Both the position numbers and the translations under genes were made by a program. From the NCBI GenBank assembly GCA_016182655.1, contig JACPGB010000001.1, positions 1 to 64,000 on the forward strand: a stretch of 64,000 bases of DNA, in the 5' to 3' direction. Each line of letters begins with the position of its first letter. The first letter of the stretch is position 1. Below are positions 46,426 to 54,572 of this stretch, one piece after another. The notes beneath the pieces were generated by a model. The model did not search any database. It was not told the origin of the DNA and saw nothing but the letters and a program-made list of their open reading frames with translations. Origin of the DNA: Deltaproteobacteria bacterium. GTDB lineage: Bacteria > Desulfobacterota > GWC2-55-46.

Positions 46426-46458
46426 CCCTTTTTAATCTCGCAGGATTAATTTAAAGGG
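46426..46458 (-). promoter_or_regulatory. PyrR binding loop (anti-antiterminator) in the pyr leader
   Basis: On the minus strand the segment folds as lower stem CCCTTT/AAAGGG, a three-A bulge on the 5' side, upper stem TTAATC/GATTAA and hexaloop CTGCGA. The loop fits the CNGNGA of Bacillus PyrR sites, the 14-base core AATCCTGCGAGATT matches ARUCCNGNGAGGYU at 13 positions, and UUUAA is present at the bulge. The mutually exclusive antiterminator pairing is not resolved by eye. Confidence 0.75.
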
Positions 46459-46512
46459 TGCATTTTATTTTATTCAGGCTGCCGCTAAAAATGACATTTT
46501 TTAGAGGTTGCC

Positions 46513-46896
46513 TTAAAGGACGCCGCTCGCGTCCTTGAGCGGCTTGGATACATCTATGTAGAACCTCTGTTGCTTCTCGTAACTGTTGAAGAAAGTGAAT
46601 GTGACCGTGTAATCCGCCTGGATGGAGATGAAGTCCCGGCCGCGCACTATCTCGAGGTTGTCCTCGTTTATCGGCACGCTCCAGGCATGTGCCTTCGTGA
46701 GTATGCGTTTCTGCAAGGCCTGATTCGAGTACATGTGGGCTATCTTGGCCTCGTCCTCTATCTCGGTCTTGAGCATCCAAAACGCGAGCCATGGAGGGGC
46801 TACGACCCAGGCCCCGTAAATGGAGAGACCGAAAAATGAGACCCAGAAAAGCGTCTTTAGCCTTGAGAACCCGCCCTCATTGCCGAATCTCTTCAC
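46513..46896 (-). CDS. Single-pass membrane protein, DUF4845-like
   Basis: 127 residues from GTG at 46896. One transmembrane helix near residues 14-36 (LKTLFWVSFFGLSIYGAWVV) is followed by a small soluble domain (MLKTEIEDEAKIAHMYSNQALQKRI...VRGRDFISIQADYTVTFTFFN) with the shape of DUF4845 proteins. No function is assigned. It lies upstream of the pyr leader on the same strand. Its promoter suggests a transcript starting at the GTG, and the gene has only a weak AGAAGA before the start. Confidence 0.7.
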   Translation of the reverse strand: MKRFGNEGGFSRLKTLFWVSFFGLSIYGAWVVAPPWLAFWMLKTEIEDEAKIAHMYSNQALQKRILTKAHAWSVPINEDNLEIVRGRDFISIQADYTVTFTFFNSYEKQQRFYIDVSKPLKDASGVL

Positions 46897-46903
46897 TCTT
46901 CTA

Positions 46904-46933
46904 CTGATACCACCTGAGGAAGACTCAAGTCAA
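46904..46933 (-). promoter_or_regulatory. Sigma70-type promoter of the DUF4845-like gene, predicted leaderless
   Basis: On the minus strand, TTGACT (46928-46933), 18-base spacer, TATCAG (46904-46909). The -10 box ends 8 bases before the GTG at 46896. Confidence 0.5.
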
Positions 46934-46947
46934 TACAATTTTTCAGT

Positions 46948-48306
46948 TCAGACCCTCTCCCGCGCCGGTGCGGATACCCCGCCCAGCCTCTCTACGTGCC
47001 TGTCTTTCCTTCCGACCGATACGTACTCGAACCCGAGCTTCGCCATCGCCTCAGGCTCGTAGACGTTCCTGAGATCGACTATCCTCGGCTCTTTAAGGAG
47101 GGTCTTTATCCGCGCAAGGTCGAGCTTCCTGAACTGGTTCCATTCGGTCATAAGTATGAGGGCGTCCGAGCCTTCGGCGACCTCGTATGAGTCGTTGCAG
47201 AACGTGACACCGGCCTTTACGACCCTCTTCGCGTTCTCCATGCCGGCCGGGTCGTAGGCCTTTACCGTCGCCCCTTCGGAGACGAGGTGGGCGACGATGT
47301 CCATGGCCGGGGACTCCCTTATGTCGTCGGTATTGGGCTTGAACGCGAGCCCGAGGACGCCGAACTTCTTGCCCTTGAGCCCGCCGGCAAGCGTCCTTAT
47401 CTTGCCTATCATGATCTCCCTCTGGCGGTCGTTTACGTCTATTACCGCCTCGACTATCCGGAAGGTATAGCCGTGGGCCTTGGCTATCCGCGTTATCGCC
47501 ATCGTGTCCTTGGGGAAGCACGACCCGCCGTAGCCGGGGCCGGGGTGGAGGAACTTGGGCCCTATCCTGTGGTCGAGGCCCATGCCCCTGGCGACCATGT
47601 GTATGTCCGCCCCTACCCTCTCGCATATGTTCGCCATCTCGTTTATGAACGATATCTTCGTCGCGAGGAAGGCGTTGGAGGCGTATTTGATGAGCTCGGA
47701 GGTCTCTATGTCGGTTACGACAAACGGGGTTTCGATGAGATAAAGGGGCGAATAGAGGTCTTTCATGATGGCGACGGCCTGAGGGGACCTCGCGCCTATG
47801 ACGACCCTGTTCGGCCTCATGAAGTCCTCGAGCGCCGAGCCCTCGCGGAGGAACTCGGGGTTGGAGGCGACGTCGAACTTGAACTCGCCCCTCTGCTCGC
47901 TCGATATTATCTTTTCAATGAGAGACCCCGTGCCGACCGGGACCGTGGACTTGGTCACTATCACCTTGTAGCCGTTCAGGTTCTCCGCGATGGTCCGGGC
48001 GACCTCTTCTATATAAGAGAGGTCGGCGGAGCCGTCCTCGCGGGGAGGGGTGCCTACGGCGATGAATATGACGAGCGACTTCTTTATGGCGTCGCTCAAG
48101 TCGGTAGTGAAGGTGAGCCTCTTTTCATTAATATTCTTGTCGACGAGCTCCTTAAGACCGGGCTCGTAAATAGGTATCTCGCCGCGCCTCAACATCTCTA
48201 TCTTCGATACGTCCTTGTCCACACAGCTCACATTGACGCCGAAATCGGCGAAGCAGGTCCCCGTGACAAGCCCCACATAACCTGTGCCGATGACGCAGAT
48301 ATTCAT
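46948..48306 (-). CDS. ugd: UDP-glucose 6-dehydrogenase
   Basis: 452 residues. Rossmann start MNICVIGTGYVGLVTGTCFA, SNPEFLREGSALEDFM with the active-site region, the catalytic cysteine in GPGYGGSCFPKD and LAFKPNTDDIRESP in the UDP-binding domain. It oxidises UDP-glucose twice to UDP-glucuronate, a precursor of acidic polysaccharides. GDP-mannose dehydrogenase is a possible alternative, but the TDDIRESP form favours UDP-glucose. The ribosome binding site is GGAGG. It is followed upstream by other polysaccharide genes on the same strand. Confidence 0.95.
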   Translation of the reverse strand: MNICVIGTGYVGLVTGTCFADFGVNVSCVDKDVSKIEMLRRGEIPIYEPGLKELVDKNINEKRLTFTTDLSDAIKKSLVIFIAVGTPPREDGSADLSYIEEVARTIAENLNGYKVIVTKSTVPVGTGSLIEKIISSEQRGEFKFDVASNPEFLREGSALEDFMRPNRVVIGARSPQAVAIMKDLYSPLYLIETPFVVTDIETSELIKYASNAFLATKISFINEMANICERVGADIHMVARGMGLDHRIGPKFLHPGPGYGGSCFPKDTMAITRIAKAHGYTFRIVEAVIDVNDRQREIMIGKIRTLAGGLKGKKFGVLGLAFKPNTDDIRESPAMDIVAHLVSEGATVKAYDPAGMENAKRVVKAGVTFCNDSYEVAEGSDALILMTEWNQFRKLDLARIKTLLKEPRIVDLRNVYEPEAMAKLGFEYVSVGRKDRHVERLGGVSAPARERV

Positions 48307-48461
48307 ATAACCGGAACCTCCGTTGTTATTAGCAATAACCGTCGCGCAAGGTAATAAATCTCGAAAACGCGCCCCAAGTGCCTGAAAAAGATACCAAAGT
48401 ATCGGTTCTTATGCAATCAATTAATGTATGACGGGATCAAGGCGCCATTGATGGAAAACGC

Positions 48462-49028
48462 CTACCCGCCCTTTCCGAGCCTGAGGAAGTCCTTTAAAAA
48501 CCTGAACAGGAGCGCCTCGGCGCGGCCCTTCCCTGTGTTCGAATAAAAGCCGCCCTCGTCCCTCAGGTATCCGCCCTCGACCATGTGGCCGAGCCTCCTT
48601 CTGAATATCCCCTCGAACGGATACGCGTTCCTGATCTCTTCGAAGCTCATCTTCCTTGCGGCCGAGTCCTCGATCTCTATCATGATCCTGACGGATATCG
48701 ACCTGTCGACTATGAAGTAGAACTGGCAGTAGCCGAGAAAGAGGAAGACGTAGAGGCCGAGCCCGGTAAGGAAGTTACCCCACCATGTGAGCCTGTAGAC
48801 GGTCTCGAGGGAGAGCCACTGGTCGGCCGGGGAATCTCCGAGGGGCGCAAGCACCATGTAGCCTGAAGGGATGAGCCAGTACCCGATGAGATATACGGGG
48901 ATGACGGAGAGGAATATTATCACGAGCGCGCGGAACCGCCCCTTAAGCTCTTTTGTCCTGAATACGATCACATGGACTGCGAGGAAGAGTATGAAGGAGA
49001 AGAGACCGAGTAGAGGGGCCTTTATCAT
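48462..49028 (-). CDS. Multi-spanning membrane protein with a C-terminal winged-helix-like tail
   Basis: 188 residues. Four hydrophobic helices (near 5-22, 33-52, 80-105) and then a soluble tail of about 75 residues: RIMIEIEDSAARKMSFEEIRNAYPFEGIFRRRLGHMVEGGYL and YSNTGKGRAEALLFRFLKDFL. The tail has the helix and strand order of a small winged-helix module, which in a membrane protein would be an unusual sensor or docking element; this is only a suggestion. It follows the WcaJ-like gene by 19 bases, so it belongs to the polysaccharide block. No ribosome binding site is visible, pointing to translational coupling. Confidence 0.7.
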   Translation of the reverse strand: MIKAPLLGLFSFILFLAVHVIVFRTKELKGRFRALVIIFLSVIPVYLIGYWLIPSGYMVLAPLGDSPADQWLSLETVYRLTWWGNFLTGLGLYVFLFLGYCQFYFIVDRSISVRIMIEIEDSAARKMSFEEIRNAYPFEGIFRRRLGHMVEGGYLRDEGGFYSNTGKGRAEALLFRFLKDFLRLGKGG

Positions 49029-49047
49029 TCGAAAGATGCGCCCATCA

Positions 49048-50448
49048 TCAGTAAGCGTTCCTGTTTATGAGGCCTTTCCAGATGGTGAGCCAGAGTATCT
49101 TGATGTCGAATACGAGCGACCAGTTCTCGATATAGTAAAGGTCGTGCTCTATCCTCTTTCCGAGGTCGGTATTGCCCCTCCAGCCGTTGACCTGCGCCCA
49201 GCCGGTGATGCCCGCCTTCATCTTGTGGCGGAGCATGTAGTGGGGGATGTTCTTCCTGAACTCCTGTATGAAGACCGGCCTCTCCGGGCGCGGCCCGACG
49301 AGCGACATGTCTCCCTTGAGGACGTTGAATAGCTGGGGCAGCTCGTCGATGCTCGTTGAGCGGAGCAAAGTACCGAGCCTCGTCCTCCTGGGGTCGTCCT
49401 TGGAGGCCCAGACGGCGCCTGTGGAGGCCTCGGCGTCGGTCCTCATGGAGCGGAATTTGAGTATCTGGAAGGTGTCGCCCCCGATGCCCATCCTCTCCTG
49501 CCTGAAGAGGACCGGGCCCCGGGAGGTGAGCTTTATAAGGAGCGCAATGGCGAGCATGACAGGGGCTACCACGGCGAGCGCAAATGATGCGAAGAGCACG
49601 TCGGCCGAGCGCTTGAATATCATGTTCCAGCCGTACAGGGGCGAGTTCTGGAGGTTCAGTATCGGCATCCCGTCGAACTCTTCGACCCCTCCCCTCAAGG
49701 TCATGAACTCGAAGAGGTCGGGTATGACCTTTATGTCAACGGCCTCGTCGCCTATGAGAGAGAGCACCTCTACAACCTTCGCGTGCTCTTCCCAGGTAAG
49801 CGCGATAAAGACCTGGTCTATGCGTCTGCTTACGATGAGCCACTTCAAATTCTTGTAGGTGTCGAGCACCGGGACACCGCCCGCGCTCGACCCGACGGTC
49901 TCGTCCTTGGTGCCTACCACGCCAAGGAGTTTTATGCCGACCTCGGGGTGGCGCTCGAGGCTTTTGACCACCGCCAAGGCCGGCTCCCCTGTGCCCACGA
50001 TAACGGCGAACCGGAGGTTATGGCCCTTCCTTCTTAAGTACCTCAAGACCTCCCTGAAGGTCCACCTGGCAAAACTCAACGAGATGATATTGATGACCAC
50101 GAAAAAGACGAAGACGAGCCTGGAGAACTCGTAATGGCGGAAAAAGAAGGTGATGGAGATGAGTATGAGGGCCGAGATCACGCACGCCTTCGTGATGTCG
50201 AATACCTCGGAGAGGTGCGAGCCGATCCTCTTCGGGCGGTACAGGCCGAAGCCCTTGAACGCGAAGCCCCAGATGACGATTATGGGGATGAGGAGAAGGC
50301 AGTATAGATAGAAGTCCGGCACGCCCTTTTCAACGGGGAGCCCCGAATAGAACCTTATATAGAACGAGGCTACCCATGAAAAGGCTATTATGAGGAGATC
50401 CGAGATGAATAGCAGGGACTCAAAAAGCTGGCTGTGCTTCTTAAGCAT
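49048..50448 (-). CDS. Undecaprenyl-phosphate hexose-1-phosphate transferase (WcaJ-like)
   Basis: 466 residues. Four or five N-terminal membrane helices with a CoA-binding-like domain between (VIVGTGEPALAVVKSLERHPEVGIKLLGVVG, core GTGEPA), then a re-entrant helix and the bacterial sugar transferase domain: KRSADVLFASFALAVVAPVM, RQERMGIGGDTFQILKFRSM, SIDELPQLFNVLKGDMSLVGPRPE and the late WAQVNGWRG. It starts polysaccharide repeat-unit synthesis by transferring hexose-1-phosphate to undecaprenyl phosphate at the inner membrane. Its ATG overlaps the glycosyltransferase stop by 8 bases. Confidence 0.95.
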   Translation of the reverse strand: MLKKHSQLFESLLFISDLLIIAFSWVASFYIRFYSGLPVEKGVPDFYLYCLLLIPIIVIWGFAFKGFGLYRPKRIGSHLSEVFDITKACVISALILISITFFFRHYEFSRLVFVFFVVINIISLSFARWTFREVLRYLRRKGHNLRFAVIVGTGEPALAVVKSLERHPEVGIKLLGVVGTKDETVGSSAGGVPVLDTYKNLKWLIVSRRIDQVFIALTWEEHAKVVEVLSLIGDEAVDIKVIPDLFEFMTLRGGVEEFDGMPILNLQNSPLYGWNMIFKRSADVLFASFALAVVAPVMLAIALLIKLTSRGPVLFRQERMGIGGDTFQILKFRSMRTDAEASTGAVWASKDDPRRTRLGTLLRSTSIDELPQLFNVLKGDMSLVGPRPERPVFIQEFRKNIPHYMLRHKMKAGITGWAQVNGWRGNTDLGKRIEHDLYYIENWSLVFDIKILWLTIWKGLINRNAY

Positions 50449-51577
50449 CGTACTCCTTCACCCGAGGACCGTTGTATAACCCGAAGATATGTTCCTTAAG
50501 CCTTTCCTTGAACAAGGGCCTGTCGAACTTAAGCGCGTGTCTCCTTATGCGTTCGGGGACGAACAACGCCTCGGACGCCTCGAAGGCCTTTACCGCCTCG
50601 ATCAGGGACCCGGCTGTCTGCTCGTTGAAAAACAGCCCCGTAGGCCCTTCCTCGCCTGAACCAGGCGCTACGACCGTCTCCAGCGCCCCGCCCCTCGCAA
50701 AGGCTATGACGGGCCTGCCGGATGCCATGGCCTCGAGAGGGACTATGCCGAAGTCCTCCTCGCCGGTAAAAAGGAGCGCTTTGCAACCTGCATAGTAAGA
50801 GGCGAGGTCTTTATCAGACTTCCAGCCGAGGAACTCTATGTTGCTTGAGGCCTTCGACCTAAGTAGCTTCTCGTCCTGCCCCGAGCCGATGATGACGAGC
50901 CTTTTGCCGAGCCGGTTGAATGCCTCGACCGCGATATCTATCCTCTTGTAAGGGGCGAATGCCGAGACGACGAGGTAATAGCCCCCGTCCCCCTTGCCTG
51001 CGCTGAACCTCGAGCAATCCACAGGCGGGTGTATTACGGCCGCCCCCCTCCTGTAGAACTTCTCGATCCTCCTTGCCACATGGGCGGAGTTGGCGATGTA
51101 ATGGTCGACCCGCGCGCTCGATGTGATGTCCCACATACGGAGATAATGAGAGAATACGCCTATCGCCTTCCTTTTGAAAAAACCCGTCCTCTCCGGGCCG
51201 AAGTAGTCGTTGTACATGTCCCATACATAGCGCATGGGCGTGTGCATGTACGAGACATGTAGCGCCTTCGACGGCGGCAACACCCCTTTGGCCGCGCAGT
51301 GACTGCTCGATACCACGAGGTCGTAGCCCGAGAGGTCGAACCCTTCCACGGCCATCGGAAAAAGGGGCAGGAACGACCTGTACCGCGACCTTGCCCCCGG
51401 AAGCCTCTGGATAAATGATGTTACGATCTTTCTATTCTCAATTATACCCGAAACCGAGCCTGGGACATGGATTATGGTGTAGAGGTCCGCCTCAGGGAAT
51501 ATCTCGCAAAGGACCTCAAGGACCTTCTCCCCGCCCCTCATGCCTGTCAGCCAGTCGTGTATGAGAGCGACCCTCAG
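50441..51577 (-). CDS. Family 4 glycosyltransferase with probable CTG start
   Basis: 378 residues if begun at CTG 51577. The first ATG in frame (51541) would remove RVALIHDWLTG, which forms the first beta strand and glycine loop of the GT-B fold and is conserved in relatives; upstream of CTG is a stop (TGA) with no ATG, GTG or TTG between, and GGGG stands about 9 bases before the CTG. The C-terminal half has the EX7E motif (EEDFGIVPLEAMASGRPVIA). It transfers a sugar in polysaccharide assembly; donor and acceptor unknown. The protein overlaps the WcaJ-like start by 8 bases. Confidence 0.85.
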   Translation of the reverse strand: MRVALIHDWLTGMRGGEKVLEVLCEIFPEADLYTIIHVPGSVSGIIENRKIVTSFIQRLPGARSRYRSFLPLFPMAVEGFDLSGYDLVVSSSHCAAKGVLPPSKALHVSYMHTPMRYVWDMYNDYFGPERTGFFKRKAIGVFSHYLRMWDITSSARVDHYIANSAHVARRIEKFYRRGAAVIHPPVDCSRFSAGKGDGGYYLVVSAFAPYKRIDIAVEAFNRLGKRLVIIGSGQDEKLLRSKASSNIEFLGWKSDKDLASYYAGCKALLFTGEEDFGIVPLEAMASGRPVIAFARGGALETVVAPGSGEEGPTGLFFNEQTAGSLIEAVKAFEASEALFVPERIRRHALKFDRPLFKERLKEHIFGLYNGPRVKEYDA

Positions 51578-51712
51578 GCGTCTACCCCACGGGAATCATA
51601 TAAAGATGCCACTGTTGCTCCGGTTGTTGAAATGCGCGCCCGGTTTCAAGTGTTATTGAGCGCAACGAAAATATATCATATAAGTCGCGTTTGTTCCAGC
51701 GCCTATAAGGCA

Positions 51713-51743
51713 AAGGCCCTTGGCGTTGCAAGCCAGGGGCCTT
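51713..51743 (-). terminator. Hairpin between spoVG and the glycosyltransferase gene
   Basis: A 12-bp stem AAGGCCCTTGGC/GCCAGGGGCCTT (one wobble) with a 7-base loop, followed on the minus strand by TTTGCCTTATAGG. It is a plausible but imperfect terminator downstream of spoVG. Confidence 0.4.
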
Positions 51744-51847
51744 GAGGTTTCAGTTATTTCATCATATTAATCAAAAAAGGTCAACTATTTCTGAAGACCC
51801 ATTCGGCGCGATAGGTATAAGTTTTCAATTTATTTTACAGGAACACG

Positions 51848-51879
51848 CCGTCCGCCCCCCTCGAAAGGGGGGCGGACGG
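51848..51879 (-). terminator. Perfect 14-bp GC hairpin with a TTCG loop downstream of spoVG
   Basis: CCGTCCGCCCCCCT and AGGGGGGCGGACGG flank the tetraloop TTCG on the minus strand. There is no U-tract directly after it, so it may pause polymerase or protect the 3' end of the spoVG transcript rather than terminate. A second hairpin with a TTCG loop (GGACCTCCC/GGGAGGTCC, near 51922-51942) overlaps the spoVG stop region. Together with the 51713 hairpin these are all I see in the 336-base gap 51578-51913. Confidence 0.55.
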
Positions 51880-51913
51880 GATGGGCGGGACCTGGGTGCT
51901 AAAAAAGGAGCTT

Positions 51914-52204
51914 CTAATGGACCTCCCGAAGGGAGGTCCTTACGTCATCTCTCTGTACCTTGTTGAACTCGTCGAGGATGAGTTCCTCGAGCTTCTGGCG
52001 GGTGGGTTTGTCGAGAGGGTGCACAAGGTCCCTGTAAGTCCCGTCCTTCATCTTCTTGGCTGGCATGGCGACGAAGTAGCCGGTAGTCCCCTTGATGATC
52101 TTCATGTCCCTTACTACAAAGCAGTCGTCGAGCTTGATAGTCACATAGGCCTTGAGCTTCTCGTCACCGTCCACCGGCAGGACCTTGATCTCCGTGATAC
52201 GCAT
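51914..52204 (-). CDS. spoVG: SpoVG family RNA/DNA-binding regulator
   Basis: 96 residues, intact. The SpoVG signature is MRITEIKVLPVDGDEKLKAYVTIKLDDCFVVRDMKII (core VTIKLDDCFVVRDMKII), GYFVAMPAKKMKDGTYRDLVHPL and TRQKLEELILDEF. In Bacillus and Borrelia SpoVG binds nucleic acid and affects many genes; the role outside spore formers is not settled. The ribosome binding site AAAGGAGG is near-perfect. The last codons form a TTCG-loop hairpin. Confidence 0.95.
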   Translation of the reverse strand: MRITEIKVLPVDGDEKLKAYVTIKLDDCFVVRDMKIIKGTTGYFVAMPAKKMKDGTYRDLVHPLDKPTRQKLEELILDEFNKVQRDDVRTSLREVH

Positions 52205-52510
52205 CCTCTACCTCCTTTAGATTGACTGGCTGACCGGGCCTAATGCCAAAACGCTCAAAACTGGTTGAAAGCGCGTGGCAAAATACCCTTCCCTAAACCC
52301 ACACCCTTACCGGTAAATCGACCACCCCCGCTCTCCATGCTTTTCGGATTTGCTTTTTTATGTAGTGCAACAGCGGTGCCAACAACCATTGTTTTAAAAA
52401 CATCAAAAAAATTGAAAGGATTAGACCTTTGGTTCAAATCCTGTGTATATGGCAATGAATGGTTTTCTGTTCAAAGAGGCACAAAAAAATGTGCGTAGGG
52501 GGGAATGAAA

Positions 52511-52796
52511 GGAGCCACACGGCGCGTTGCCAATATCCTGCGGAGACTATTTCAAACAGTCTCGATATGAACTTTGCCCGTTCACCATTGGATATGAACT
52601 TTGCCCGTCCGGCGAGGACCGCTCGGCGCGGGGCCAATGTCCTCCGGAAGCTACGAGGAGTGACTAATCAAGCCGTCTCGATACTAACTTTGCCCGTCCC
52701 CGAGGACCGCTCGGCGCGGGGCCAATGTCCTCCGGAAGCTACGAGGAGTGACTAATCAAGTCGTCTCGATACGAACTTTGCCCGTCCGGCGAGGAC
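52511..52796. repeat. Tandem 88/89-bp repeat upstream of purM
   Basis: Two nearly identical units, 52597-52685 (89 bp) and 52686-52773 (88 bp), each starting AACTTTGCCCGTCC and containing CGAGGACCGCTCGGCGCGG and GGAGTGACTAATCAAG, are followed by a truncated third unit (52774-52796). A diverged copy lies before them (about 52520-52596). An inverted match to the start of the unit occurs at 58591-58620. It is not a CRISPR: units are adjacent without spacers. The remaining part of the 632-base gap (52205-52510) holds nothing I can support. Confidence 0.75.
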
Positions 52797-52799
52797 TCA

Positions 52800-52828
52800 T
52801 TGACTTTGAAAATCGTTTCGATTAATCT
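52800..52828 (+). promoter_or_regulatory. Candidate promoter of purM, nearly leaderless
   Basis: TTGACT (52800-52805), 17-base spacer, TAATCT (52823-52828). The -10 box is weak, but an overlapping TATATA (52829-52834 region) is also present. Either choice puts the transcript start within a few bases of the purM ATG at 52837. Confidence 0.4.
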
Positions 52829-52836
52829 ATATAGCT

Positions 52837-53901
52837 ATGAAAAAACCACTTTCCTACAGAGACGCAGGGGTCGATATCGACGAAGGGATGAGGCTCGTAG
52901 ACCTCATCAAGCCGCATGTAAGGTCGAGCTACAGAAAGGAAGTCATCGGGGACATAGGCGCGTTCGGAGCGCTATTCTCCGCGAGGTTCAAAGGCCTCAA
53001 AGACCCGGTACTCGTATCATCCACAGACGGGGTCGGCACAAAACTCATGGTAGCCTTCATGGCCGACAGGCATGATACCGTCGGCATAGACCTCGTCGCG
53101 ATGAGCGTAAACGACATACTTGTGAGCGGGGCCGAGCCGCTCTTCTTCCTCGACTACTTCGCCACAGGCAAGCTCGACGCAAGGCGCGCCTCAGAGGTCG
53201 TTAAGGGCATTGCGAAAGGTTGCAAGGACGCCGGGTGCGCGCTCATAGGCGGAGAGACCGCCGAGATGCCGGGGCTGTACAAGAGCGGAGAGTATGACCT
53301 TGCGGGTTTCGCCGTAGGTGTCGTCGACAGGAAAAATATAATAAACGGGTCGAAGATAAGGCCCGGCGACGCCATAATAGGCCTTGCCTCGAGCGGGCTT
53401 CACTCCAACGGATATTCGCTGGCGAGAAAGGTCGTGTTCGAACGGCTGGGCCTTAAACCAAAGGACACGCCTCCGGGCTTTAAAAAAGACATCGGCTCGG
53501 TACTGCTCGCGCCGACGCGCATATATGTAAAGCCGGTATTAAAGCTCCTCAAGAAATACGCCGTCCTCGGCATGGCCCACATAACCGGCGGCGGGTTCCT
53601 CGACAACATCCCGCGCGTACTGCCAAAGAATGTAAAGGCTGTCATCGAGAAAGGCGCCTGGCCGATGCCCCCGGTATTCGAGCTCATCAGGGAGGGCGGG
53701 GAAATAGAGGAAGAGGAGATGTTCCGCACCTTCAACTGCGGCATAGGGCTTGTCATCGTCGTAAGGAAGAGAGACGCTGAAGGCGCGATAAAGGCATTAA
53801 AGGAATCCGGCGAACGGGCCTACCTCATCGGCAGGATCGCCTCCAGGAAGCCCCGTGAAAAGGATGTAGAGATCATTGGGCCTCCTTTCGGAGGAAAGTA
53901 A
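52837..53901 (+). CDS. purM: Phosphoribosylformylglycinamidine cyclo-ligase
   Basis: 354 residues. PurM uses ATP to close FGAM to aminoimidazole ribotide. Markers: SYRDAGVDIDEGMRLVDLI, VLVSSTDGVGTKLMVA, GIDLVAMSVNDILVSGAEPLFFLDYFA (core AMSVNDILVSGAEPLFFLDY), IGGETAEMPG, GLASSGLHSNGYSL and HITGGGFLDNIPR. Full length. No ribosome binding site. Its stop overlaps the purN ATG (TAATG). Confidence 0.97.
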   Translation: MKKPLSYRDAGVDIDEGMRLVDLIKPHVRSSYRKEVIGDIGAFGALFSARFKGLKDPVLVSSTDGVGTKLMVAFMADRHDTVGIDLVAMSVNDILVSGAEPLFFLDYFATGKLDARRASEVVKGIAKGCKDAGCALIGGETAEMPGLYKSGEYDLAGFAVGVVDRKNIINGSKIRPGDAIIGLASSGLHSNGYSLARKVVFERLGLKPKDTPPGFKKDIGSVLLAPTRIYVKPVLKLLKKYAVLGMAHITGGGFLDNIPRVLPKNVKAVIEKGAWPMPPVFELIREGGEIEEEEMFRTFNCGIGLVIVVRKRDAEGAIKALKESGERAYLIGRIASRKPREKDVEIIGPPFGGK

Positions 53902-54572
53902 TGGTCGATATAGGCGTCCTCGTTTCAGGCGGCGGCACTAACCTGCAATCGATCATCGATTCGATCGAAACGAAAAAGTGCTCGGCGAGGATAAAGGTCG
54001 TCATATCGAACAAGACCGATGTTTTCGCGCTTAAGCGCGCGGAGAAGCACGGCATAGCGACCGAGGTAATTAAAAAAGAAGACTTCCTAACGCGCGAATC
54101 ATTTGATACCGAGCTTGCGGCGAGGCTAAAGAAGTATGGTGTGGGCCTCGTGGTCCTCGCCGGGTTCATGCGCATAATCACCCGCCCGATGCTCGAAGCC
54201 TTCCCCATGCGCATCATCAACATCCACCCAGCGCTCCTTCCCTCTTTTCCCGGTCTCGATGTACAAAAGAAAGCTATCGAGCACGGAGTAAAGTTCTCGG
54301 GTTGCACGGTCCACTTTGTGGACGAAGGCGTCGACAGCGGCCCCATCATCATACAGGCCGTCGTCCCGGTAAAAGACAACGACACCGTCGAGACCTTAAG
54401 CAAGCGCATCCTCGATGAAGAACACCGCATCTACCCCGAGGCTATCCACATCATCGGAGAAGGACGCCTGCAAGTGCTTGGCCGGAGGGTCGTTTTAAAA
54501 GACGGCCCCGAGCCGACCGGCGCGCTCGAGAACCCGCCGGTCTCTATATTTGCGGACAAGACCCTCCCCTGA
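53901..54572 (+). CDS. purN: Phosphoribosylglycinamide formyltransferase
   Basis: 223 residues, a little longer than the 212 of E. coli. Folate-dependent transfer of a formyl group to GAR. Signature parts: IGVLVSGGGTNLQSIID, VVISNKTDVFALKRA, LVVLAGFMRI, NIHPALLPSFPG (His-Pro) with the catalytic Asp in CTVHFVDEGVDSGPII. Coupled to purM by a 1-base overlap. Confidence 0.96.
   Translation: MVDIGVLVSGGGTNLQSIIDSIETKKCSARIKVVISNKTDVFALKRAEKHGIATEVIKKEDFLTRESFDTELAARLKKYGVGLVVLAGFMRIITRPMLEAFPMRIINIHPALLPSFPGLDVQKKAIEHGVKFSGCTVHFVDEGVDSGPIIIQAVVPVKDNDTVETLSKRILDEEHRIYPEAIHIIGEGRLQVLGRRVVLKDGPEPTGALENPPVSIFADKTLP

Noticed and set aside
52255-52455. Small minus-strand open frame (66 codons) before purM
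   Set aside because: No homology recognised, no ribosome binding site, composition like non-coding DNA.
52420-52460. tRNA-like T-arm sequence GGTTCAAATCC
   Set aside because: No acceptor, D-arm or anticodon stem can be built around it.
52511-52796. Repeat array considered as CRISPR
   Set aside because: Units are 88-89 bp and directly adjacent with no variable spacers, and no cas genes are in the window.
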